64,000 nucleotides of DNA, taken from positions 1-64,000 of the forward strand of contig NZ_QGTH01000006.1 in NCBI RefSeq assembly GCF_003182075.1, given 5' to 3'. Positions 1 to 6,692 of this stretch are shown piece after piece (within the stretch, counting starts at the first letter, position 1; each line of letters starts with the position of its first letter). The translations under genes and the position numbers were made by a program. The DNA comes from Finegoldia magna (lineage in GTDB: Bacteria > Bacillota > Clostridia > Tissierellales > Peptoniphilaceae). The notes under the pieces are model-generated. The model made no database searches and was not told the DNA's origin. It worked only from the letters and a program-made list of their open reading frames with translations.

Positions 1-31
1 TGAGTCTTGTTTCTGGTCTTTTTCTTGGCAT
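1..31 (-). CDS. Start of an unidentified leftward gene (partial)
   Basis: On the minus strand an ATG at 31-29 opens a frame encoding MPRKRPETRL before the window ends. It is preceded by a strong AGGAGG ribosome-binding site (complement of 41-46) with 7-8 bases of spacing. Basic N-termini of this kind occur in small DNA-binding proteins such as TetR-type regulators and in some transposases, but ten residues cannot identify it. The palindrome overlapping its promoter would fit a self-repressing regulator. That idea is inference only. Confidence 0.55.
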   Translation of the reverse strand, partial: MPRKRPETRL

Positions 32-36
32 TTTAA

Positions 37-69
37 AATCCTCCTGATTACTATTATATCAGGAGGATT
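37..69 (-). promoter_or_regulatory. Palindromic promoter/operator before the partial gene
   Basis: A perfect 12-base inverted repeat, AATCCTCCTGAT (37-48) and ATCAGGAGGATT (58-69), has a 9-base centre. On the minus strand the centre and inner arm contain TATAAT (complement of 53-58), a good -10 box. The distal arm contains the AGGAGG Shine-Dalgarno sequence of the gene starting at 31. A repressor bound here would cover both the -10 box and the start region. If transcription began further upstream, the RNA hairpin would instead hide the ribosome-binding site. Confidence 0.5.
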
Positions 70-110
70 CTATACACAAACTATTTCACAGTCTCTGTAA
101 TTTTTAGATT

Positions 111-1334
111 TTATGCTACTTTTAATTCTTGTTTTTGGGCTTTTGATTCCATAACTCTTGCATAGTAGATTCTTAAGAATTTGTTTAATCCTGCAAATTT
201 ACATACTTTTTTGGCTTTTCCTTCTTTTTCTTTTTTTATCATGTACTTATATATTTCATTTTCTGCTTTTTTAGCACTCATCATACATTTCATTGCTTGG
301 TAGCCTACTTTTCTTAGTATTGCGTTTCCACTTTTACTTATTTTTCTTTGATCTGCTTTAAAGTTTCCTGATTCATATGGTGGTGCGTCTATCCCTATAA
401 AGGATATTAGGCTTTTTTTATTTTTAAATTTTGATAGGTCGCCAAATTCTGCTACTATTTGTACTGCTAATTTTTCTGATATGCCTGAGAATTTTTTTGC
501 TTCTTGATATTCTTCTAAGGGCTCGGATATTTCTATCATTTGTGATAAAATTCTATTTAGAATCTGATTTATTTGTTTTATCAGGTTTATTCCTTCTCTG
601 ATATTTGTTTCTATTTTTGTGTTATGGGAAGGTTGTGTTGAGATACTATCCTCTGCTAATTGGTAAATGGCTTTTGCTTTGTTTGCATTTGGATGGTATC
701 TCTTTTCTTTTGCCCACCTTTTATATTCTTCTATAAATTCTTCTTCTGTTTTTTCTAATACTAGGTCTTTATGCCACCATTTTTCTAAAAAGTCTAAGAG
801 TTTGTCTTTTGAAAAGTCTCCTGAATTATGTAGTATTAGTTTTTTTATGCCTGGAAATGTTTGATGCATTGTTTGATCTATGTAGTTCATTTGATCGATT
901 CTTAGCTCCATGTAATGTTGGTAGTTTCTGTTTAATTCTTTTAAGACTATGTAGTTTTCTTCATCTACTTTGTATTCTTCTAATTCTTTCCAATACATTA
1001 GTCCATATTCTGCTATTTGTTTTGCATCCATCTTGTCATTTTTTGCTTTTCTAAAGTTTAATGCTCGACAATATTGTTTCATTTTTAATGGATTTATTAC
1101 TGTTACAAAGTATCCTCTATCTTTTAATTCATAAAGTATTGGTAGATGATATTTTCCTGTTGCTTCCATTGTTATTTTTACTTCTTCTTTTAATTTTTCT
1201 AGTTTCTCTATTAATTCTTCTACTTTTGTTTTTTTAAGAGAAACATCAAAGGGTTTCCAAATTATTTTGTTTCCTTGTTCTAATGCACAAACCGTTATTT
1301 TTTCTTTTGATATGTCTATTCCTACAGATATCAT
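111..1334 (-). CDS. IS110-family transposase (RNA-guided DEDD recombinase)
   Basis: This 407-residue protein has the two-part IS110 layout. The N-terminal RuvC-like DEDD domain shows D7 in VGIDIS, E57 in MEATGKYH, and D100 and D103 in NDKMDA. A helical linker of about 100 residues follows. The C-terminal Transposase_20 domain (about 280-350) has SGISEKLAV and ISKSGN, where the family's catalytic serine resides (S333 or S335). The length is normal for the family and the frame is unbroken, so the enzyme looks intact. The start ATG follows GAAGGGAAATT, a moderate ribosome-binding site. Known IS110 enzymes recombine DNA guided by a bridge RNA from the element's non-coding end. In the IS110 group that end lies upstream of the gene, here at 1335-1510. 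Confidence 0.95.
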   Translation of the reverse strand: MISVGIDISKEKITVCALEQGNKIIWKPFDVSLKKTKVEELIEKLEKLKEEVKITMEATGKYHLPILYELKDRGYFVTVINPLKMKQYCRALNFRKAKNDKMDAKQIAEYGLMYWKELEEYKVDEENYIVLKELNRNYQHYMELRIDQMNYIDQTMHQTFPGIKKLILHNSGDFSKDKLLDFLEKWWHKDLVLEKTEEEFIEEYKRWAKEKRYHPNANKAKAIYQLAEDSISTQPSHNTKIETNIREGINLIKQINQILNRILSQMIEISEPLEEYQEAKKFSGISEKLAVQIVAEFGDLSKFKNKKSLISFIGIDAPPYESGNFKADQRKISKSGNAILRKVGYQAMKCMMSAKKAENEIYKYMIKKEKEGKAKKVCKFAGLNKFLRIYYARVMESKAQKQELKVA

Positions 1335-1510
1335 AATTTCCCTTCTTTCTTATTATTTTGTAGTTTCTACCTGCACCATTACACTCTTTTTAGCTTGTGA
1401 CACGGACGTTTTGCCCAACCTGCTTAACCGAATATGAATAATGAAAAGGTAGTTGACAGTTTTATTGGCGGATGTTTCAACCCTAAAAGCGACTCGTCAT
1501 ACTACATCTT
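1335..1510 (-). ncRNA. Candidate IS110 bridge RNA (left-end non-coding region)
   Basis: This gene-free stretch lies directly upstream of an intact IS110-group transposase, where bridge RNAs are encoded in that group. On the minus strand it can fold into an outer stem (complements of 1501-1505/1449-1453 and 1496-1498/1455-1457) enclosing an internal loop of nearly 40 bases. A GC-rich segment (about 1396-1432) follows, unlike the AT-rich surroundings. I could not assign target- and donor-binding loops, because that needs the element's exact ends and its target. Confidence 0.4.
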
Positions 1511-1522
1511 CATTATACAAAA

Positions 1523-1560
1523 ATAGTGCAAGATAGGAATTACTTCCTTTCTTACACTAT
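1523..1560 (-). terminator. Strong hairpin, second terminator for the wall hydrolase
   Basis: On the minus strand the arms (complements of 1560-1544 and 1539-1523) pair over 16 of 17 positions, counting one G-U pair, around a short loop. A run of five U follows (complement of 1518-1522). It lies just beyond another terminator for the same transcript and would shield the IS element from readthrough. Confidence 0.65.
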
Positions 1561-1570
1561 TTATGGTACT

Positions 1571-1602
1571 AAAAAAGCTACTAGCATTAAATGCCAATAG
1601 CT
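1571..1602 (-). terminator. Terminator of the NlpC/P60 gene
   Basis: The minus-strand RNA forms AGCUAUUGGCAU / AUGCUAGUAGCU with a three-base loop. Its two apparent mismatches become G-U pairs only in this strand. Six U follow. It sits 8 bases after the hydrolase stop codon. Confidence 0.8.
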
Positions 1603-1609
1603 TATGATT

Positions 1610-3373
1610 TTAGTTTAAGATTCTTCTTGCTGTTACAAATGTATTTGAGTAATAGTTTGAGTCAATGTCTGAAATAATTACACCAGTTGAAGGTGTTGAT
1701 GCATGAATCATTTTTCCATTACCAACATAAATCCCAACGTGAGAAATACTTCCTGAACCATTTGTACTAAAGAATAACAAATCTCCTTGTTTTAAATTAC
1801 TTTTATTTACAGGATATCCATTATTTGATTGTGCAGCTGAGTTTCTATAAAGAGAAATACCGCAAACTTTATTATATAAATAACTAGTTAATCCAGAGCA
1901 ATCAAATCCTACTCCTGGTTGTGCAGAACCCCAAACATATCTTTCTCCCAAATAATTATAAGCTGCTTGAGCTACAGCACTGCCAGAACCACCTTCATTA
2001 GATCTTACAACCTTAGAATTAGAATCTTTTTTGTAAGAATCTTTAACTTCTGTGTTTTTTGTTTGGTTTGATTCAACTTTACTGTCTTGAATATAATTTA
2101 CAGAAACATATCTACCTTCAGAAAGTTTTAACCAATATTCTCCCTTAATACCACTTACTTTAGTACCTTTTTCTAATACAGAAACTATGTTAGAATCCAT
2201 GCTGTCTTTATCTCTAACATTTACAGCTTCCTTTACATATCCAGTATAGTTAGCTCCTTCAAATTTTGTAGAATTTGATTTCTTCACTTGTTCTTTGGTT
2301 TTAACTTCTGAAACTTTAAGTTCATCATTTTTCTTTTCTTCAATTTTAGTTTTTTGCAAGTATTTTATACTAATAAAACCATTATTTCCATTTACAGAAG
2401 TTTTGAACCATCCATCTTCAACTACACCTTGTACTTTAGTGTTTTTCTCTAATACACCTAGTTTATTAGAGCTGATTGATTTTTCACTTCTTAGATAAAC
2501 TGGAGATTTTACCCACATATCTACTGGCTTTTCAGTAGATTTAGATTTTACTTCAGATTTTACTTTCTTAACTTCAGGATTATTTTTTGAAACTTGTTTT
2601 TTAGTTTCAGAATCTACTTTTTTATTTGATTTTTCATTCGTCAAGAAGTCTTTACTTACGTATGCTTCTTTGTTTTTATAGCTTATTTTTGCCCATGATT
2701 TATTGCTATCATCTTTAACAACAATTTTAGTATCTTTTGGTAATACACCTATTGCTTCAGATTCTTTATCTGCTTGTTCTCTTACAAATAAATCACCTGT
2801 CGTAGATTTTGTTATATTTGAATAAATCTTTTCTTCTTCATTTTCAGAATTTCTTGAAAGAGTTAATGAAGCTACTTCAGATTTTTCTTTCTTTAGGCTT
2901 GATTTTGAATTCTTATTATCTTCTGAAATTTTCCCAACATTTGCAGTAGATAATTCTACTTTTTTAGATTCATCTTTTTTTGGATCTACTTTTTCACTAT
3001 TTTTTTTATATGTAGAAACGTTATTATAAACAGAATCTTTTAATTCTTGCTTATTCTCTTTAACTTCTTTTACTTCAGAATTAATTTCTTCTTTAGATTC
3101 TTTAGATATAGTTCTTGTGGAATCATTTAATACGTTTCTTACTTGTGAATTTCTTATTTCATTAAGAGCTTTCTCTTTTTCTTCTTTTTCAGCATTTGGA
3201 GTCAATAAATCATTGCTTTTTATTGCAACTGAATATTTAGAATCATTTGATTGATTAGACTCAATATTATTGTCTCCGATTAAAGTTGTAGAACTTAAAT
3301 AAGGCGATACAAAAGTTCCTACAGCTATGACTGAAGCTAATCCGATAGATAAGCCAAGTCCTTTTTTGTTCAT
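1610..3373 (-). CDS. Secreted SH3b-repeat NlpC/P60 peptidoglycan endopeptidase
   Basis: This 587-residue exported wall hydrolase begins with a signal peptide (MNKK then a hydrophobic stretch to about residue 28). A long Lys/Glu/Ser-rich linker follows, then three SH3b repeats at roughly 190-250, 285-345 and 375-435, each with the xVNVR/VYLRS-like core. The C-terminal NlpC/P60 cysteine peptidase occupies about 470-587. The catalytic triad is visible as C492 in DCSGL, H545 in SHVGIY and H557 in IHAS. Such enzymes cut stem peptides (typically D-Glu-diaminoacid or related bonds) during growth and separation. AGGAGG sits 8 bases before the ATG. It is a single-gene unit with its own promoter, two WalR-like boxes and tandem terminators. 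Confidence 0.93.
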   Translation of the reverse strand: MNKKGLGLSIGLASVIAVGTFVSPYLSSTTLIGDNNIESNQSNDSKYSVAIKSNDLLTPNAEKEEKEKALNEIRNSQVRNVLNDSTRTISKESKEEINSEVKEVKENKQELKDSVYNNVSTYKKNSEKVDPKKDESKKVELSTANVGKISEDNKNSKSSLKKEKSEVASLTLSRNSENEEEKIYSNITKSTTGDLFVREQADKESEAIGVLPKDTKIVVKDDSNKSWAKISYKNKEAYVSKDFLTNEKSNKKVDSETKKQVSKNNPEVKKVKSEVKSKSTEKPVDMWVKSPVYLRSEKSISSNKLGVLEKNTKVQGVVEDGWFKTSVNGNNGFISIKYLQKTKIEEKKNDELKVSEVKTKEQVKKSNSTKFEGANYTGYVKEAVNVRDKDSMDSNIVSVLEKGTKVSGIKGEYWLKLSEGRYVSVNYIQDSKVESNQTKNTEVKDSYKKDSNSKVVRSNEGGSGSAVAQAAYNYLGERYVWGSAQPGVGFDCSGLTSYLYNKVCGISLYRNSAAQSNNGYPVNKSNLKQGDLLFFSTNGSGSISHVGIYVGNGKMIHASTPSTGVIISDIDSNYYSNTFVTARRILN

Positions 3374-3403
3374 ATTAACTTCCTCCTAATACATCCTAAG
3401 ATA

Positions 3404-3432
3404 ATATTAAAAGAATTAAAAAAATATGTCAA
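3404..3432 (-). promoter_or_regulatory. Sigma-A promoter of the NlpC/P60 gene
   Basis: On the minus strand a perfect TTGACA (complement of 3427-3432) is followed after 17 bases by TAATAT (complement of 3404-3409). The start codon lies about 30 bases downstream. Confidence 0.8.
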
Positions 3433-3449
3433 GTAAATTCAACAAAAAA

Positions 3450-3496
3450 GTTACAAATAAGTTTCAAAAAAGTAATAATTGTAACATTTTTGTCAT
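3450..3496. promoter_or_regulatory. Two WalR-like direct-repeat boxes
   Basis: The known WalR pattern is TGTWAH-N5-TGTWAH. On the minus strand 3466-3450 reads TGAAAC-TTATT-TGTAAC, one mismatch. On the plus strand 3480-3496 reads TGTAAC-ATTTT-TGTCAT, also one mismatch. The proximal box ends about 18 bases upstream of the hydrolase -35 hexamer, a typical activator position. WalR controls NlpC/P60 and other wall hydrolases in Firmicutes, so the context fits. No walRK genes lie in this window. Confidence 0.45.
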
Positions 3497-3553
3497 AATT
3501 ACTGATTTCTCCACTTTTATATAAGTTAATTCAAAATAAAAATTTTATTAAAA

Positions 3554-3590
3554 TAAAAAAATCTATTCATAACATAATGAATAGATTTTT
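3554..3590 (-). terminator. Terminator after frr
   Basis: AAAAATCTATTCAT (3557-3570) and ATGAATAGATTTTT (3577-3590) form a 14-base stem with a 6-base loop. It lies 18 bases after the frr stop. A/T runs on both sides would allow action in either direction. Confidence 0.75.
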
Positions 3591-3607
3591 AATTTAATAT
3601 TAATTTT

Positions 3608-4165
3608 TTAGATTTCCATTAGTTCAGTTTCTTTATCAGAAACAATATTGTCAATTTCTTTTGTTAACTTATCTGTTAATGATTGAATATCATCTAATAA
3701 TACGTGCAATTCATCTTCAGATATTTCAGCATTTTTTTCCATTTTTTTTGCATCGTCAACAAAATCTCTTCTTATAGATCTTATAGTGACTTTAGATTTT
3801 TCGCCATATTCTTTAACAACTTTTGTCAATTCTTTTCTTCTGTCTTCAGTTAATTGCGGAAATGGTAATCTTATAATATTCCCATCATTGGAAGGAGTGA
3901 TTCCCAAATTAGATGCTTGAATTTGTTTTTCAATTTCTTTCATTATTGATTTATCCCATGGCTGAATTGTAAGTAATCTAGCTTCTGGAGCAGAAATCGT
4001 AGCAACTTGTTTTAAAGGTGTTGAAGTCCCATAATAATCTATCATAATATTATCTAATACGCTAGGATTCGCACGACCAGCTCTTACTGTTTTTAGATCT
4101 TCTCTTAAAGCATGCAATGTTTTCTCAGCTTTTGTTTCCATATCTTTTAAAATTTGTTTACTCAT
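3608..4165 (-). CDS. frr: Ribosome recycling factor
   Basis: This 185-residue protein has the whole-length RRF pattern: [43 protein letters not shown] and the basic segment [21 protein letters not shown] acts with EF-G to split post-termination ribosomes. I chose the ATG at 4165 (MSKQILKDM) rather than an in-frame ATG 39 bases earlier. A GAGGGGG ribosome-binding site lies directly before it, and this gives the family's normal length. It overlaps the end of pyrH by 8 bases (ATGAGTAA), which implies coupled translation. The pair is the usual pyrH-frr operon. Confidence 0.97.
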   Translation of the reverse strand: MSKQILKDMETKAEKTLHALREDLKTVRAGRANPSVLDNIMIDYYGTSTPLKQVATISAPEARLLTIQPWDKSIMKEIEKQIQASNLGITPSNDGNIIRLPFPQLTEDRRKELTKVVKEYGEKSKVTIRSIRRDFVDDAKKMEKNAEISEDELHVLLDDIQSLTDKLTKEIDNIVSDKETELMEI

Positions 4166-4877
4166 TTTTATCCCCCTCAACAATTGTTCCAATATTTTCT
4201 CCATGAGAAACTCTAATTATATTTTTAGGATCATCTATACCAAAAACTACTAATCCCATATTATTTTCCATGCAGAGTGATGTGGCTGTTGCATCCATTA
4301 TTCCTAAGCCTTTGTTTAAAATATCAATATAAGTAAGTTTATCGTATTTGATTGCATTTTTATTTTTATTAGGATCAGAATCGTATATACCATCTGTTCC
4401 TCTTTTACCTGCTAAAATAACATCAGCGTTAATTTCTACTGCTCTTAACGCAGCTGTTGTATCAGTAGAAAAATATGGTAATCCTGTTCCTGCAGCAAAA
4501 ATTACAATTCTACCTTTTTCAATATGTCTTATCGCTCTCCTTCTAATATAAGGTTCTGCAACTTGTTTCATATCTATTGCTGTTTGTACTCTTGTTTGAA
4601 TACCTTTTGCTTCCAAAGATGCTTGCAATCTCAAAGCATTTATTGTCGTTCCTAACATTCCCATTGAGTCCGATGTAGCTCTATCAATTTTAGATGATCT
4701 TCCTCTCCAAAAATTTCCACCACCAACAACAATAGCAATTTCTAATCCTTCTTCGTGGACAGCTTTTATAGAATCGCAAATATTTTCTATAATATCATCA
4801 TCTAATCCGTGTCCTTGGTCTCCACTTAAAGCTTCACCGCTTAATTTTAGTAGAACTCTTTTATATTTTAAACTCAA
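4158..4877 (-). CDS. pyrH: UMP kinase
   Basis: This 239-residue amino-acid-kinase-fold enzyme phosphorylates UMP to UDP in pyrimidine nucleotide synthesis. Visible motifs are KLSGEAL near the N-terminus, the glycine-rich [24 protein letters not shown], the uridine-site [15 protein letters not shown], and [14 protein letters not shown]. The start codon is TTG at 4877. AGGAGG lies five bases upstream, and no upstream ATG is better placed. Bacterial PyrH is a UTP-inhibited hexamer. It has its own promoter after the tsf terminator. Confidence 0.97.
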   Translation of the reverse strand: MSLKYKRVLLKLSGEALSGDQGHGLDDDIIENICDSIKAVHEEGLEIAIVVGGGNFWRGRSSKIDRATSDSMGMLGTTINALRLQASLEAKGIQTRVQTAIDMKQVAEPYIRRRAIRHIEKGRIVIFAAGTGLPYFSTDTTAALRAVEINADVILAGKRGTDGIYDSDPNKNKNAIKYDKLTYIDILNKGLGIMDATATSLCMENNMGLVVFGIDDPKNIIRVSHGENIGTIVEGDKNE

Positions 4878-4915
4878 AATTTCCTCCTAATTAATAATAA
4901 GGTTTTCTTTAATTA

Positions 4916-4944
4916 ATCATACCAAATTAACATTTTAAAATCAA
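4916..4944 (-). promoter_or_regulatory. Promoter of pyrH-frr
   Basis: On the minus strand TTGATT (complement of 4939-4944) is followed by 17 bases and then TATGAT (complement of 4916-4921). It lies between the tsf terminator and the pyrH ribosome-binding site. Confidence 0.65.
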
Positions 4945-4961
4945 TATGATACTATGTAAAA

Positions 4962-4992
4962 TAAAAAAAAGCTGCAATATAGAAATTGCAGC
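4962..4992 (-). terminator. Terminator after tsf
   Basis: GCTGCAAT (4971-4978) and ATTGCAGC (4985-4992) form the stem. On the minus strand a run of eight U follows. It starts 8 bases after the tsf stop. Confidence 0.85.
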
Positions 4993-5000
4993 AATAATTT

Positions 5001-5675
5001 TTATTGACCCATTTGTTTTTTTACTTCTTCAGCAAAATCTTCGTTTTTCTTTTCTAAACCTTCGCCAACTTCAAATCTAGCAAATCTACGAATTTTAATG
5101 TTTTCACCTATTTTTGCAATTAAATCTGTTAATAATTCTTCTACAGATTTATTAGGATCTTTAATGAATGGTTGTTCTAATAAACAAATTTGTGAGTAGA
5201 ATTTGTTTATTCTTCCTTCAACTTTCTTTTCAGCAATCATTTTTGCTTTATCTTCAGGAATATTTTTTCCGTCGTTTTCGTTCATAGCTTGATGAACTAA
5301 TACTTCTTTTTCCTTTTCTACTTCTTCAGATGGTACTTCATCACGACTTACGTATTTTGGATTTGATGCTACAACTTGCATTGCTATATCTTTGGCGAAA
5401 TCCTTAAATTCTTCATTTTTTGCAACGAAATCTGTTTCGCTATTGATTTCAACAATAGCAGCAATTTTTCCACCGTGAATATAAGTTTCAACAATACCTT
5501 CAGATGCTAATCTTCCAGCTTTTTTTTCTGCTCCAGCAAGTCCTTTTTCTCTCAAAAGGTCAATTGCTTTTTCAATATTTCCATCTGCTTCAGATAGGGC
5601 TTTCTTACAGTCCATCATTCCTGCGCCAGTTTTTTCTCTTAATTCTTTTACCATACTAGCAGTAATTTGTGCCAT
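5001..5675 (-). CDS. tsf: Elongation factor Ts
   Basis: This 224-residue nucleotide exchange factor recycles EF-Tu-GDP to EF-Tu-GTP. The N-terminal UBA-like module carries [20 protein letters not shown] and the signature follows as [12 protein letters not shown]. The core motif is [17 protein letters not shown], containing the TDFV segment that contacts EF-Tu. It is shorter than the roughly 290-residue E. coli and B. subtilis proteins. The C-terminal half is a reduced dimerisation region ending in EEVKKQMGQ. It follows rpsB, the universal rpsB-tsf order, with a terminator-like hairpin between them. Confidence 0.97.
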   Translation of the reverse strand: MAQITASMVKELREKTGAGMMDCKKALSEADGNIEKAIDLLREKGLAGAEKKAGRLASEGIVETYIHGGKIAAIVEINSETDFVAKNEEFKDFAKDIAMQVVASNPKYVSRDEVPSEEVEKEKEVLVHQAMNENDGKNIPEDKAKMIAEKKVEGRINKFYSQICLLEQPFIKDPNKSVEELLTDLIAKIGENIKIRRFARFEVGEGLEKKNEDFAEEVKKQMGQ

Positions 5676-5696
5676 TTTATTACCTCCAATTGAATT

Positions 5697-5747
5697 AAAA
5701 AGCGACTGTCAAACAATTATTTAATTTTAAGTTTAACCGTCGCTTGT
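5697..5747 (-). terminator. Intergenic hairpin between rpsB and tsf (partial terminator)
   Basis: Arms 5700-5714 and 5731-5745 pair over 14 of 15 positions in minus-strand RNA (one G-U), with AAGCGAC/GTCGCTT at the base. Five U follow. It forms a full intrinsic terminator shape inside the operon, 8 bases after the rpsB stop. It probably lowers tsf expression relative to rpsB rather than blocking it. Confidence 0.65.
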
Positions 5748-5753
5748 TTTTTA

Positions 5754-6566
5754 TTATTCTTCGTCTGATTGTTCTTCAGAATTTTCAACAAATTCTTTTA
5801 AATCTTCTTCTGATACAGATTCTTCGTTTTCAGATTCTTCTGTATCATTTTCAATTTCAGAATAAACTTCTTCTGAATCTTCACGACCTTGATTTGCTTC
5901 AATAACAGCATCAGCAATTGTAGAAGTTAAAAGCTTAACCGCTCTAATTGCATCATCGTTACCAGGAATAGCAATATCCAATTCGTCTGGATCACAGTTA
6001 GTATCTACGATACCTACAACTGGTATTCCTAATATTTTTGCTTCGTGAACAGCAATGTATTCTTTTTTAGGATCAACTACAAAAAGTACACTTGGCATTT
6101 TTGTCATTTTTCTAATACCACCAAGGTTTTTTTCTAGTTTTTCTCTTTCTCTTTCTAATTGGCTAACTTCTTTTTTAGGTAAAAGATCGAAAGTTCCATC
6201 TTCTTCCATTTCATATAATTGGTGAAGTCTATTAATTCTTGTTTTGATAGTTTTGTAGTTTGTTAACATACCACCTAACCATCTTTGGCTTACATAATGT
6301 TGTCCACATCTTTTAGCTTCTGTTTCGATTGCTTCTTGAGCTTGTTTTTTTGTTCCTACGAAAAGAACTTCTCCACCATCTGCAACGATGTCTCTTACAT
6401 AATTGTAAGCATCATCAATTTGTTTTACAGTTTTTTGAAGATCTATAATATAGATTCCATTTCTTTCTGTAAATATAAATTTTGACATTTTTGGGTTCCA
6501 TCTTCTTGTTTGATGTCCAAAGTGAACCCCAGCTTCTAACAATGATTTCATCGATACTACTGACAT
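5754..6566 (-). CDS. rpsB: 30S ribosomal protein S2
   Basis: This 270-residue protein has all S2 landmarks: [63 protein letters not shown], and [21 protein letters not shown]. The last roughly 45 residues form a strongly acidic Glu/Ser-rich tail (from about 226), longer than in B. subtilis S2. The start ATG has CGGAGG eight bases upstream. A second GGAGG sits slightly further up. The gene has its own promoter and a folded leader. Confidence 0.97.
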   Translation of the reverse strand: MSVVSMKSLLEAGVHFGHQTRRWNPKMSKFIFTERNGIYIIDLQKTVKQIDDAYNYVRDIVADGGEVLFVGTKKQAQEAIETEAKRCGQHYVSQRWLGGMLTNYKTIKTRINRLHQLYEMEEDGTFDLLPKKEVSQLEREREKLEKNLGGIRKMTKMPSVLFVVDPKKEYIAVHEAKILGIPVVGIVDTNCDPDELDIAIPGNDDAIRAVKLLTSTIADAVIEANQGREDSEEVYSEIENDTEESENEESVSEEDLKEFVENSEEQSDEE

Positions 6567-6595
6567 TTTTTCTACCTCCGTTTTTTTCCTCCAGA

Positions 6596-6643
6596 CGACT
6601 CATCTACAAATGCGACAATTAAGCAACTGCATCTGTATCATCG
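6596..6643 (-). promoter_or_regulatory. Folded 5' leader of rpsB-tsf (possible S2 autoregulatory site)
   Basis: The rpsB leader RNA (complement of 6596-6643) folds into a long imperfect stem. CGAUGAU-ACAGAUGC pairs with GCAUUUGU-AGAUGAGUCG around an internal segment. Long structured leaders before rpsB bind S2 in several bacterial phyla. I cannot match this one to a named Rfam family by eye. Confidence 0.35.
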
Positions 6644-6663
6644 ACTGTGTGTTTTACCTTCAA

Positions 6664-6692
6664 AGTATATCATATATGTTTTTATTTTTCAA
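6664..6692 (-). promoter_or_regulatory. Promoter of rpsB-tsf, overlapping the topA 3' end
   Basis: On the minus strand TTGAAA (complement of 6687-6692) is followed by 17 bases and TATACT (complement of 6664-6669). The -35 hexamer lies within the last codons of topA, whose stop is at 6682-6684. No terminator separates the two genes. Confidence 0.75.

Larger units (their letters stand above)
71..1520 (-). mobile_element. IS110-family insertion sequence (ends approximate)
   Basis: The element consists of one transposase gene on the minus strand, about 40 bases of downstream non-coding DNA, and about 180 bases of structured non-coding DNA upstream. IS110 elements lack long terminal inverted repeats and do not make clear target duplications, so the ends cannot be fixed from one copy. 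I set the left limit just outside the neighbouring gene's palindrome and the right limit just before the terminator of the neighbouring wall-hydrolase gene. Confidence 0.6.

Noticed and set aside
6415-6603. 62-codon frame overlapping the rpsB start on the same strand
   Set aside because: It is an out-of-frame shadow of rpsB and its leader, with no homology-like features.
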